From Streptococcus sp. Marseille-P6264 (lineage in GTDB: Bacteria; Bacillota; Bacilli; Lactobacillales; Streptococcaceae), in the NCBI RefSeq assembly GCF_902460355.1, contig NZ_CABPTO010000004.1, positions 124,001-188,000 of the forward strand: a stretch of DNA of 64,000 nucleotides, given 5' to 3'. Under the pieces are notes generated by a model that saw only the letters and a list, made by a program, of their open reading frames with translations, searched no databases and was not told where the DNA came from. Positions 53,709 through 64,000 of this stretch are shown here, piece by piece. A program made the position numbers and the translations under genes. Numbering within the stretch: the stretch's first letter is position 1; every line of letters begins with the position of its first letter.

Positions 53709-54431
53709 CTAGCGAACATCTCGTTTCAAGGTTAAGAATATAGCAGAGCTCCAAACCAAGGCTAACCAGAACAGCTGTATTCCCAGCCCTGATAGATCTA
53801 TTGAATGCTGAAGTCCTTCATACTCAAAAAGATTTAGGGTAGCCAGATCGGGCAGGTATTTTGCTTCTTTGATAAAAGTTGCCAACAAACGACTGAGACC
53901 AATCAAGAGAGGAAAAAGCACCGACACCGGCACAACCCAAGATTGAAATAGCAAAGCGAGTCCAGCAGCTAAAAGAGCCAGAAAAAGATTGCTGAGAAGA
54001 CCAAAAGAACTGTAATAGAGGAATTTCCCCAGCAAGGACCAGCTAAAGTCTAGGTCAAAACGAGCTAGCATAACAAAGAAACAGCTGCTTATCATGATAC
54101 TATAGAGAACCAAGAGCAACAAGCTCAAAAATGAGATTTTCCCTGCCAACCAAACCTTTCTATTTGATACGGTTAGAAAATTCGTTCGCATCCCAGACTT
54201 GACAAACTCCTGGGCAAAATAGAGGGAAGTAAAGATGACGATGACAGGCTGCGCCAGATAGAGGGCATGCAAAGCCTCGCTCAGAGCCTTCATCTGGCCA
54301 ACTGCTGTCTGACTGTAGTCAAGATTCATTAGAAAAAACGGAACAGCTACCAGAGCCACCAAGGCTGCACCAAGAGCGAGATAGTAAGAACGGAACTTAA
54401 TCCATTCGCTTCTAAGTAGAGCTTTTATCAT
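53709..54431 (-). CDS. ABC-2 permease, second (LanG-like)
   Basis: 240 residues from the ATG in TGATG that overlaps the stop of the first permease; AGGAGGGCGATACTG precedes it. Starts IKALLRSEWIKFRSYYLALG, which is the usual opening of these permeases (cytoplasmic amphipathic stretch, then helix 1). About six helices. With the preceding permease it would form the heterodimeric membrane part of a LanFEG-type exporter. Confidence 0.83.
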   Translation of the reverse strand: MIKALLRSEWIKFRSYYLALGAALVALVAVPFFLMNLDYSQTAVGQMKALSEALHALYLAQPVIVIFTSLYFAQEFVKSGMRTNFLTVSNRKVWLAGKISFLSLLLLVLYSIMISSCFFVMLARFDLDFSWSLLGKFLYYSSFGLLSNLFLALLAAGLALLFQSWVVPVSVLFPLLIGLSRLLATFIKEAKYLPDLATLNLFEYEGLQHSIDLSGLGIQLFWLALVWSSAIFLTLKRDVR

Positions 54432-55219
54432 CAGTATCGCCCTCCTAAATCCGTCTTCAAAAAGCGCAGAGAGGTCACGCCGCCAATGACCAGCAACCAT
54501 GTGCCTAGTATCAACAGCCCTTGCAAGGGATTATTGACATATTGGGAAGTTGGCGTTGCAGCAAACAACTCTCCTGCTGGCTGTGGCAAATAAGCTCCCC
54601 AACTCGTGTGAGCTGCCAGGTAGTTTCCCAGATTATAGATCTGGGGTACGAGAAATAGCAGAGGAACTAGCATGGTCCGAGCCAATAAACCTAACAAAAA
54701 TGAAAGGATTCCCAATAAGGTTAGAGATAAGATTTTCCACAAAATCAAACTCCAAGCTGCCTGATTGAGCAAAATCGGATCAAGCCCTTCCTTTCCTAAA
54801 GCCAGATGCATGACCATATAACTAAAGTAGATTGATAAAAAGCTACTGGCAAGAGAAAAGCAAGCAAAGGTCATGAGTTTCCCCACAAGCAACTTCAGGC
54901 GGTTATTACAGGTCAAAAGACTGGTTCTCAAGCTATGAGACTGAAATTCCATAGCTCCCAAAATTCCAGCTAAGATGACCAAAACCATGCCTGCCATAGA
55001 GGCACCATTGAGGCCTAGATATTCCAGCGGGTCAATGGCTTCTGCCAGACCGGGAACCGTCTCAGGTGTGGCATCCAAGCCGACAGATAAATACTGTCGG
55101 CCCTCCAGCCAGGATACGGCAGGCACCAAGAGCAACATGAAGGCCATACTCACTTTGAAAGCCTTGGTTGAGCGAATTTTCAACCATTCTGAATGCAATA
55201 AAGACATCGTTTCTTTCAT
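54431..55219 (-). CDS. ABC-2 permease, first (LanE-like)
   Basis: 262 residues, six predicted helices. Opens with SLLHSEWLKIRSTKAFKVSM, in the same manner as the second permease, and includes a long outside loop after helix 1 (DATPETVPGLAEAIDPLEYL). One base separates it from the ATPase stop; ribosome site GAGGAGGTTTAAG. Predicted to help expel a peptide or lantibiotic from the membrane. Confidence 0.83.
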   Translation of the reverse strand: MKETMSLLHSEWLKIRSTKAFKVSMAFMLLLVPAVSWLEGRQYLSVGLDATPETVPGLAEAIDPLEYLGLNGASMAGMVLVILAGILGAMEFQSHSLRTSLLTCNNRLKLLVGKLMTFACFSLASSFLSIYFSYMVMHLALGKEGLDPILLNQAAWSLILWKILSLTLLGILSFLLGLLARTMLVPLLFLVPQIYNLGNYLAAHTSWGAYLPQPAGELFAATPTSQYVNNPLQGLLILGTWLLVIGGVTSLRFLKTDLGGRY

Positions 55220-55220
55220 C

Positions 55221-55928
55221 TTAAACCTCCTCTGTCAAATCAAAGAAGAGATCTTCTAGACTATCTGAATCTTGCAGCACCTCTTCCAATTGTCCCTGCT
55301 CAATAATTCGCCCATGATGAATCAAGACGACATCATCTGTCACCATTTGCACCTCTGACAGGATATGAGAAGATAGAAGTACCGTTTTCCCTAAATCAGC
55401 CTGCTGACGGATGAACTTTCTAAACCACTTAATCCCACTTGGATCCAGTCCATTGGTCGGCTCATCTAATATGAGAAACTGAGGATCACCCAGCAAAGCT
55501 GCAGCCAAACCCAAGCGTTGACCTTCCCCCAGAGACAGGCTTGACAAGAGGTCCTTCCTCTTATGAGCGATTCCAGTCATCTCCAAAACCTCATCGATCC
55601 GAGACTTGGGAATAGCATTGCTCGCCGCAATAATCCTCAAGTGGTCATAGACCTTTCGATTTGGCAGACCGCCAATGCCGTCAAAGGCTGCACCTACTAT
55701 TCTGAGCGGGTAAGTCATTGACTGATAGGTTTGCCCATCAAAAGTCGCAGTTCCTGCTGTCGCCCGATCTAACCCCAAGAGAATCCTCAAGGTCGAACTT
55801 TTCCCTGCACCATTTGGGCCCAGAAAAGCTGTAATCCGACTGCTTCTAGCTGTAAAAGAAATATCTTTTAAAATCTGCTTACTGCCATGTTTTTTGCAGA
55901 CTCCTTCTATTTTCACCATATGTTCCAT
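55221..55928 (-). CDS. ABC transporter ATPase (LanF-like)
   Basis: 235 residues. Walker A GPNGAGKSST (near residue 37), signature SLGEGQRLGLA (near 132), Walker B FLILDEPTNGLDP and the switch His in SSHILSE. The Q-loop region reads VGAAFDGIGG. It heads a five-gene operon with two permeases, regulator and kinase. No lanthipeptide or bacteriocin structural or modification gene is nearby, so the module probably gives immunity to peptides from other bacteria. ATG after AAAGGAGTTCAGT. Confidence 0.88.
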   Translation of the reverse strand: MEHMVKIEGVCKKHGSKQILKDISFTARSSRITAFLGPNGAGKSSTLRILLGLDRATAGTATFDGQTYQSMTYPLRIVGAAFDGIGGLPNRKVYDHLRIIAASNAIPKSRIDEVLEMTGIAHKRKDLLSSLSLGEGQRLGLAAALLGDPQFLILDEPTNGLDPSGIKWFRKFIRQQADLGKTVLLSSHILSEVQMVTDDVVLIHHGRIIEQGQLEEVLQDSDSLEDLFFDLTEEV

Positions 55929-56021
55929 ACTGAACTCCTTTTGTTTTTTCTTTAGTATACAGGAGCAAGTTCAGAGAAAGTTCAGACAATAAAAAACTTG
56001 CCTTGCGACAAGTTTCTTTTC

Positions 56022-56834
56022 TCATTTTTCAACCGCATCCCAGAGCTGGCGGATGCTTTTTTTCTGCACGGGATCGACAAAGTGTGGGGCGATTTCCACC
56101 AAAGATTGCAAGACAAAAGCCCGCTCAGCCACATAAGGATGAGGAACAATCAAATCTGGACTGTATATCTCCTCCTGCCCTATGTAAAGGATATCCAGAT
56201 CAATCACACGAGGTCCCCATTTGATCTCCCGCACGCGCCCTAGTGCCGATTCAATAGTTAGCAGGGTCTGCATTAATTCCTCAGGATTAAGCCAAGTTTC
56301 AACTTCAACAACTTGATTGAGGAACGGATCTTGCTCAACGCCACCCCAAGGCTCCGTCTCAATGCGGCTTGATGCCTGCAAAATTCTTATATTTTGCTCT
56401 GCCATTTTTTCCAAAGCAGCATCCAGATTGGCAGCTGGGTTGCCTTGATTGCTTCCCAAAGCGATAAAGACCTTCCGCTTTTGACGCACTAGTTTGACTG
56501 AGCAGGTCTCTAAAGGCAGCGGCACCGGTGCCCAAGGCTTCTTGACCTCCAAGCTGACCTTCTGTACCAAAGGATGAGTCAGAAAAACCCGATCAATCAG
56601 CTTGTAAGCCAGCGTCTCAATCAAGTCCTCCTTGCTTTCCTGACACCAGTGGGTCAAATCTTGAGCCAATTCTCCATAGTGGATAGAAGCTGTCAGGTCG
56701 CCTGTTTTGGCCGCTCGAGTCATATCATAGTCCAAAATCAGATCCAGCACAAAACGCTGGCCCAGTTCTTTTTCCGCTCCAAAAACACCATGATAGGCGT
56801 ACACTTCCAAATCCTTAATCCGTAGCTGATCCAT
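56022..56834 (-). CDS. folK: Fused dihydroneopterin aldolase / HPPK (FolB-FolK)
   Basis: 270 residues. Residues 1-118 are FolB ([18 protein letters not shown], then [12 protein letters not shown]), which converts dihydroneopterin to 6-hydroxymethyl-dihydropterin. Residues 120-270 are FolK ([12 protein letters not shown], then [13 protein letters not shown]), which adds pyrophosphate from ATP. The fusion corresponds to pneumococcal SulD. It is last in the folP-folC-folE-folBK cluster, 27 bases after folE. Confidence 0.95.
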   Translation of the reverse strand: MDQLRIKDLEVYAYHGVFGAEKELGQRFVLDLILDYDMTRAAKTGDLTASIHYGELAQDLTHWCQESKEDLIETLAYKLIDRVFLTHPLVQKVSLEVKKPWAPVPLPLETCSVKLVRQKRKVFIALGSNQGNPAANLDAALEKMAEQNIRILQASSRIETEPWGGVEQDPFLNQVVEVETWLNPEELMQTLLTIESALGRVREIKWGPRVIDLDILYIGQEEIYSPDLIVPHPYVAERAFVLQSLVEIAPHFVDPVQKKSIRQLWDAVEK

Positions 56835-56861
56835 GACTCTCCCCTCCTTATTGTCAAGTCC

Positions 56862-57396
56862 TTAATGCCCCATCAGCTTGTAAGCTTCATTTTTTAGGTC
56901 CTTGTCCGTCGCTAAAACGCCACGCGCTGCTGTAGTAACCGTTGCAGTGCCAGGCTTTCTGACTCCGCGCATATTCATACACATATGCTCAGCTTCCACC
57001 CAGACCAAGGCCCCTTGAGCACCCAGATAGTCCATCAAGGCTTCAGCAATCTCCACGGTCAATCGCTCTTGAATCTGCGGTTTCTTGGCATAGACTTCCA
57101 CCGTACGAGCCAGCTTGGACAGGCCTGCTACCCGACCATTAGGCACATAGGCGATGTGAACCTTCCCGTAAAATGGCAGGAAGTGGTGCTCACACATGGA
57201 ATGAAAGAAAATATCCTTCTCCACTACCATATTATTGTCAATGATTTCAAAAGACTTGGCCAGATGCTCCTCAGCCGTCTCACCTAGCCCAGCAAAGATT
57301 TCCTGGTACATTTTAGCAATGCGCTGAGGTGTCTCCTGCAAGCCTTCGCGGCTTCCGTCTTCGCCAATCGCCTCAATAATCTGAGCAACAGCTGCT

Positions 57397-57416
<20 letters not shown>
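56862..57416 (-). CDS. folE: GTP cyclohydrolase I
   Basis: 184 residues from the ATG after AGGAGTGAAT; it overlaps the end of folC by 20 bases. Zinc ligands and signature are seen: [15 protein letters not shown] (Cys and His near residue 75), [12 protein letters not shown], and [13 protein letters not shown] (second Cys). It makes dihydroneopterin triphosphate from GTP, the first step of folate synthesis. Confidence 0.96.
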
Positions 57417-59852
<2,436 letters not shown>

Positions 59853-59879
59853 CAATTCCACTATTTAAGAAAACACTTT

Positions 59880-60509
59880 TTACAAACAGAAGGGTAAAAG
59901 GAGGATCAGAATCAAATTCCGAAGAAGATGAGCCAGTAAGGATAATTCTAGAGATCCAACCCAAGCTTTTAAGAGCTGGATAAAAGCCATACCTAAACTT
60001 AGATAAATCAGAAAACAAGATGATTCTCCGGGATTTCTCAGGAAAGCAAAGAGAGTAATTCCCAAGGCAAGAGCCAAACTTTTCCCATATTTCATCTGCC
60101 TATTTTGGTCAACCTGCGGCAACAAAGCCAGTAAGTCCATGCCAAGTAGCAGCAAGGAGGAAGCCAAAAAACTGTCTGAAACTAGCTGCTGCAAGGGTGC
60201 TTGCACCAAACTCGCCTGACCGCAAAGAAGAACAAGACCTGCTGCATTGCTTGCAATCATCAAAAAGTAGAGGTAGCGCAAGTGTGGAAATCGCTTGGAA
60301 GTACGCAGCTCCATCTTAAAATCCCGCCACTCACGAGAAAAGTAAGAGGCGTACCCAAAAAGAATGATCAAAAACAGAGAGATAACGAGCAGACTAGGCC
60401 TTGATAAAACCAAGCGGTTGGTCATTGGCTGAACCAAAAGCAACAAACCCGATTGAAGTAGCATAACTACTAATAAGATTTGGATAGATTTTTGAAATTT
60501 GAGACGCAT
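59880..60509 (-). CDS. Integral membrane protein of unknown function
   Basis: 209 residues from the ATG after AGGGAGTGAAAAAT. Six hydrophobic segments: about 9-30, 34-50, 73-92, 103-122, 140-165 and 170-200. A cytoplasmic basic stretch RTSKRFPHLRYLYF follows the second. No family recognised. It lies downstream of a CPBP-type protease gene in the same direction, 150 bases apart, with a terminator between. Confidence 0.6.
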   Translation of the reverse strand: MRLKFQKSIQILLVVMLLQSGLLLLVQPMTNRLVLSRPSLLVISLFLIILFGYASYFSREWRDFKMELRTSKRFPHLRYLYFLMIASNAAGLVLLCGQASLVQAPLQQLVSDSFLASSLLLLGMDLLALLPQVDQNRQMKYGKSLALALGITLFAFLRNPGESSCFLIYLSLGMAFIQLLKAWVGSLELSLLAHLLRNLILILLLPFCL

Positions 60510-60612
60510 ATTTTTCACTCCCTAAAGCTAAGATACAATTCTCATTATAAAGCAAAAGATTCGCTTTGCTAGCCCCTTGTCCTCAAAAGTCACTTTTTAT
60601 CCCTGAAATGTC

Positions 60613-60639
60613 AAAAAAGAGGTCAATCTGACCTCTTCA
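60613..60639 (-). terminator. Terminator of the CPBP gene
   Basis: GAGGTCA-gat-TGACCTC with a T-run on the minus strand, 20 bases past the stop. Confidence 0.8.
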
Positions 60640-60657
60640 TCCATGAATGATATATCG

Positions 60658-61329
60658 TTAACTTTGTGAGATAAGCATCACCAAAATAGCAATTCCATTT
60701 CGTAGCATATGGGCTAAAATTCCCATTTCCAAATGCTTGGTCTGGTAAACTACTAAAGCTAAGACGCCACCCATGCCAGCATAAAGAATAAAACTACCGA
60801 TATTGGTCGGACCGTGGAAAAAACCAAAAAGAATGGAACCAACTATCAAACCAATCAACTCATGCTGGGGAAATAGCTTTTTGGGAATCAAACCACGGAA
60901 AAGAATCTCTTCCAAAATTGGCGCTGAGAGTAGCGTCCCCACAAGAATCAAGATAACGGGTGTATTATGAAACAAGCTCTGCAAAGCAGCCTGATTGGCT
61001 GTCGTTCCTGAAAATTGACCCTCTAGGACCATGATAAGTGCTGCAAAGATACTAATTCCAAAAGTTATCAGATAGGATAATATCAACCAGATTACTGATT
61101 TTAAATTAAAAAAGCTAAAATCAAGGGTCAGTAAGCCTTCTTTTTTGGCCATTCGCAGAGCATAAAAAATAATCAGAAAATAAACCATCAGGACAAGCAA
61201 GGTGTAGCCTATTGAAAAACTTTGATCTCGACCTTTGTAAAACTGGATCAGCACAAAAGGAATTTGAGTCTGTACGGCTAAAAACAAAGCCAGTAAACTA
61301 TATTCTACTTTTTGCAAAAAAATTTTCAT
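60658..61329 (-). CDS. CPBP-family intramembrane glutamic protease
   Basis: 223 residues with about seven helices. CPBP (Abi/Rce1-like) motifs: LEEILFRGLIPKKLF near residue 140 (Glu-Glu and Arg) and ILFGFFHGPTN near 178 (His). Such proteins in streptococci are often linked to bacteriocin self-immunity or quorum-peptide pathways, but no bacteriocin gene is seen here. Single gene between rpoC and the folate region. Confidence 0.85.
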   Translation of the reverse strand: MKIFLQKVEYSLLALFLAVQTQIPFVLIQFYKGRDQSFSIGYTLLVLMVYFLIIFYALRMAKKEGLLTLDFSFFNLKSVIWLILSYLITFGISIFAALIMVLEGQFSGTTANQAALQSLFHNTPVILILVGTLLSAPILEEILFRGLIPKKLFPQHELIGLIVGSILFGFFHGPTNIGSFILYAGMGGVLALVVYQTKHLEMGILAHMLRNGIAILVMLISQS

Positions 61330-61523
61330 TTTTTCCTCCTTTTACTTAGTATAGCGAATTTTTCCCTTCCTGTACAGCTAAGAGCCAGATAAAATCAAAA
61401 AATGCGCCATCATGCTCACTAGGAATCTCCTTCCCTAAGCTTTTGATTCAGTCTAGCAGAAAAAAGGAACGCTAAATTTCCAATTTTTTATATCTTTACC
61501 AATGTAGTACACCTAGCAAAAAA
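61330..61523. other. Intergenic region between CPBP gene and repeat B
   Basis: About 190 AT-rich bases with the CPBP promoter on the minus strand. No gene seen. Confidence 0.35.
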
Positions 61524-61699
61524 GGGAGTGGGACAGAAATCGGTAATTCGTTAGAATTCGATTTCATCGTCCCACCTCCGCATAGTTGAGTAGGACTGTA
61601 AAAGCTGATGAAATCAGCGTAGTAGGGCCCACTCAACCACTGCGTCTTGCTCGACAATCCAAAGACAATAGAGAGGCTAGGACTTTTGTCCCAGCCTCT
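61524..61699 (-). repeat. Dispersed ~176-bp hairpin repeat, copy B
   Basis: Reverse-oriented near-twin of the element at 11335-11510. On the minus strand it begins AGGCTGGGACAAAAGTCC right after rpoC, where this hairpin can terminate rpoC transcription, and ends GTCCCACTCCC. Confidence 0.8.
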
Positions 61700-61733
61700 G
61701 ATAGACTTTTATATTGTAAACTCAAGCAAGTTT

Positions 61734-64000
61734 TTATGATTCTACGCTTGTTTCAACTTCTTCAGTCTCTGCTGTTTCCACAACTTCATCAATGATTTCA
61801 ACTTCATTGATTGCTTGTGGTTCCAAGTTACGGTAACGAGCCATACCAGTACCGGCTGGGATAATCTTACCGATGATAACATTTTCCTTGAGACCAAGCA
61901 GATGGTCTTTCTTACCACGGATCGCAGCATCTGTCAGGACACGAGTTGTTTCCTGGAAGGAAGCTGCAGACAGGAAGCTATTAGTTTCAAGGGAAGCTTT
62001 GGTGATTCCCATGAGGACTGGACGAGCTGTCGCAGGTACACCACCTGAGATAACCACATCACGGTTAGCATCTGTAAAGTCTGTAATATCCATGAGAGTT
62101 CCCATGAGAAGATCTGTATCTCCTGGATCCATGACGCGCACCTTGCGAATCATTTGACGAACCATTACCTCAATGTGTTTATCGCCGATTTCTACCCCTT
62201 GGCTACGGTAAACTTTTTGTACCTCAGCAAGCAGGTAAGTTTCAACAGACAAGACATCACGGACAGCCAGCAAGTGCTTCGGCTGGATAGAACCTTCGGT
62301 CAAGGCAGCACCACGAGAAACTTGGTCGCCCACTTCCACCTTCATGCGGGCTGTAAATGGCACCACATATTCACCTTCACCAGTTGCACCTTTGACAAAG
62401 ACTTTCTTAGTACGAGTAGAGGCATCTTCTTCAATAGCAGTAACTTCACCCTTGACTTCAGTGATGACCGCTTCTCCTTTCGGATTGCGGGCTTCAAAGA
62501 TTTCTTGGACACGAGGAAGACCCTGAGTAATATCGGTATTTGAGGCAACACCACCCGTGTGGAAGGTACGCATGGTCAGCTGTGTACCAGGCTCCCCGAT
62601 AGATTGGGCAGCGATGGTTCCGACTGCTTCACCAACTTCAACTGCATCACCAGTTGCCAAGTTGATACCGTAACAGTGACGGCAGACACCGTGGCGTGTG
62701 TTACATGTAAAGACAGAGCGAATCGTCACTTCTTCAACACCAGCATTGACAATCTCACGCGCCTTGTCTTCGGTGATTAATTCATTTGGACCGATGATAA
62801 CTGCGCCAGTTTCTGGATGTTTAACCGTCTTCTTAGTATAACGACCATTGAGACGCTCTTCCAGTGACTCGATCATTTCCTTGCCTTCTGTAATAGAAGT
62901 GATGAGCAAGCCGCGATCTGTACCACAGTCGTCCTCACGGATAATTACATCTTGAGCAACGTCAACCAGACGGCGAGTCAAGTAACCTGAGTCGGCTGTC
63001 TTGAGGGCCGTATCGGTCATACCCTTACGGGCACCGTGAGTTGAGAAGAACATTTCCAAAACGGACAGACCTTCACGGAAGTTTGAAAGGATTGGCAACT
63101 CCATGATACGTCCGTTTGGCGCAGCCATCAGACCACGCATACCGGCCAACTGGGAGAAGTTAGAGATGTTACCACGGGCTCCAGAGTCCATCATCATAAC
63201 GATCGGGTTCTTCGGATCTTGGTTGGCAACCAAGCGTTTCTCCAGTTTTTCACGGGCAGCACGCCATTCAGCAGTAACCGCGTTGTAGCGCTCGTCGTCT
63301 GTAATCATACCACGACGGAATTGTTTGGTAATTTGTTCTACACGTTTGTGAGATTCTTCAATGATCTCTGCCTTGTCTTCGACGACTGGAATGTCAGCAA
63401 TACCCACTGTCAAACCAGCCAAAGTAGAATGGTGATAACCTAGGTCTTTCAAGCGGTCCAGCAGGGCAGATGTTTCTGTGGTACGGAAGCGTTTGAAGAT
63501 TTCAGCGATGATATTTCCTAGATTTTTCTTCTTGAATGGAATATTCAGCTCTAGGGCTTCAATAGCAGACTTGATGTCTTTACCTGGCTCCAAGAAGTAT
63601 TTAGCTGGTACACCTTCTGTCAAGTTAGCATTCGTTGGCTCTTGCAGGTAAGGCAGCTCTTCTGGCATGATATCGTTGAAGAGAATCTTACCTACTGTGG
63701 TCATAAGGATCTTGTGTTTTTGATCTTCTGTCCAAGGTTTGTTGAGGCTATCTGTCGCGATACCTACACGAGTGTGCAAGTGGACATAGCCATTACGCAA
63801 GGCCATCACGGCTTCATCACGGTCTTTAAAGACCATGCCTTCACCTTCACGACCTGCTTCTTCCATGGTCAGGTAATAGTTACCCAAGACCATATCCTGA
63901 GATGGTGTTACAACTGGTTTTCCGTCTTTTGGATTCAAGATGTGCTCAGCAGCCAGCATGAGGATACGAGCTTCAGCTTGCGCTTCTTCAGACAATGGAA
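61734..64000 (-). CDS. rpoC: DNA-directed RNA polymerase subunit beta-prime, C-terminal part
   Basis: About 755 C-terminal residues; the N-terminus lies beyond the right edge (full length is near 1,215). Visible: the bridge-helix/trigger-loop region ([38 protein letters not shown]), and the second zinc-binding cluster ([10 protein letters not shown], then [13 protein letters not shown]). It ends in an acidic tail rich in Glu and Val ([16 protein letters not shown]). Core transcription enzyme, normally in an operon with rpoB upstream. Followed by repeat copy B. Confidence 0.98.
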   Translation of the reverse strand, partial: PLSEEAQAEARILMLAAEHILNPKDGKPVVTPSQDMVLGNYYLTMEEAGREGEGMVFKDRDEAVMALRNGYVHLHTRVGIATDSLNKPWTEDQKHKILMTTVGKILFNDIMPEELPYLQEPTNANLTEGVPAKYFLEPGKDIKSAIEALELNIPFKKKNLGNIIAEIFKRFRTTETSALLDRLKDLGYHHSTLAGLTVGIADIPVVEDKAEIIEESHKRVEQITKQFRRGMITDDERYNAVTAEWRAAREKLEKRLVANQDPKNPIVMMMDSGARGNISNFSQLAGMRGLMAAPNGRIMELPILSNFREGLSVLEMFFSTHGARKGMTDTALKTADSGYLTRRLVDVAQDVIIREDDCGTDRGLLITSITEGKEMIESLEERLNGRYTKKTVKHPETGAVIIGPNELITEDKAREIVNAGVEEVTIRSVFTCNTRHGVCRHCYGINLATGDAVEVGEAVGTIAAQSIGEPGTQLTMRTFHTGGVASNTDITQGLPRVQEIFEARNPKGEAVITEVKGEVTAIEEDASTRTKKVFVKGATGEGEYVVPFTARMKVEVGDQVSRGAALTEGSIQPKHLLAVRDVLSVETYLLAEVQKVYRSQGVEIGDKHIEVMVRQMIRKVRVMDPGDTDLLMGTLMDITDFTDANRDVVISGGVPATARPVLMGITKASLETNSFLSAASFQETTRVLTDAAIRGKKDHLLGLKENVIIGKIIPAGTGMARYRNLEPQAINEVEIIDEVVETAETEEVETSVES

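Noticed and set aside
61815..63443. Several plus-strand frames opposite rpoC
   Set aside because: Mirror frames of a highly biased gene; no ribosome sites and no recognisable proteins.

Overview
The window reads as a chromosomal segment of a low-GC oral Streptococcus of the sanguinis/gordonii/mitis superfamily. The evidence is a 591-residue pyruvate oxidase (SpxB) with a consensus CcpA site, a folP-folC-folE-folBK cluster in the pneumococcal sul order, a fused PabB-PabC, a ScaR/SloR-type metalloregulator, and a competence-type ssbB behind a ComX (cin-box) motif. Genus level is firm; species is not determined.

Layout. (1) 1-7.5 kb, minus strand: a defence island. A type I restriction locus has hsdR broken by one in-frame stop, and hsdS. 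An AT-rich pair sits between them: a reverse transcriptase of the unknown-group/Abi kind and a four-helix membrane protein. A HAD-family gene runs off the left edge. (2) 7.5-18 kb: AI-2E-type permease, PabBC, an ABC transporter facing a two-component system, DUF3592-like and SemiSWEET-like membrane proteins, and SpxB. (3) 18-26.4 kb: acetyltransferase pseudogene, IS1182-type transposase remnant, MntH, GDSL hydrolase, Cof-type HAD phosphatase, a DUF3114-like protein, ScaR, a MarR regulator with an EVE-domain protein, and a nucleotidyltransferase. (4) 26.4-35.5 kb, minus strand: a tight seven-gene operon encoding a predicted lipid pathway: CDP-archaeol-synthase-like cytidylyltransferase, CDP-alcohol (serine-type) phosphatidyltransferase, phosphatidylserine decarboxylase, UbiA-type prenyltransferase, two dikinase-like phosphotransferases and a GNAT-like protein. 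This is the most unusual metabolic content of the window. (5) 35.8-45.5 kb: housekeeping genes (dtd, rel, ssbB, SDR, ytpR, thioredoxin-like, pepA, DUF1846), an XRE/membrane-protein operon, and two small proteins of 46 and 54 residues. (6) 45.7-51.8 kb: alpha-galactosidase, GH32 sucrase and PTS EIIBC, divergent from an AraC-type regulator. (7) 52-56 kb: a LanFEG-like ABC transporter with its own two-component system. (8) 56-64 kb: the folate cluster, two membrane proteins (one a CPBP protease), and the C-terminal 60% of RpoC.

How the parts fit. Manganese control (ScaR, MntH) and peroxide production (SpxB) lie close together, as expected for a peroxide-producing oral streptococcus. Two transporter/two-component modules look like antimicrobial-peptide sensing and immunity without any biosynthetic genes. 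Dispersed 50-180 bp hairpin repeats recur at gene ends (11335, 15042, 61524; a related hairpin at 38815) and IS remnants flank mntH. All functions are inferred from sequence alone; no database search was run.
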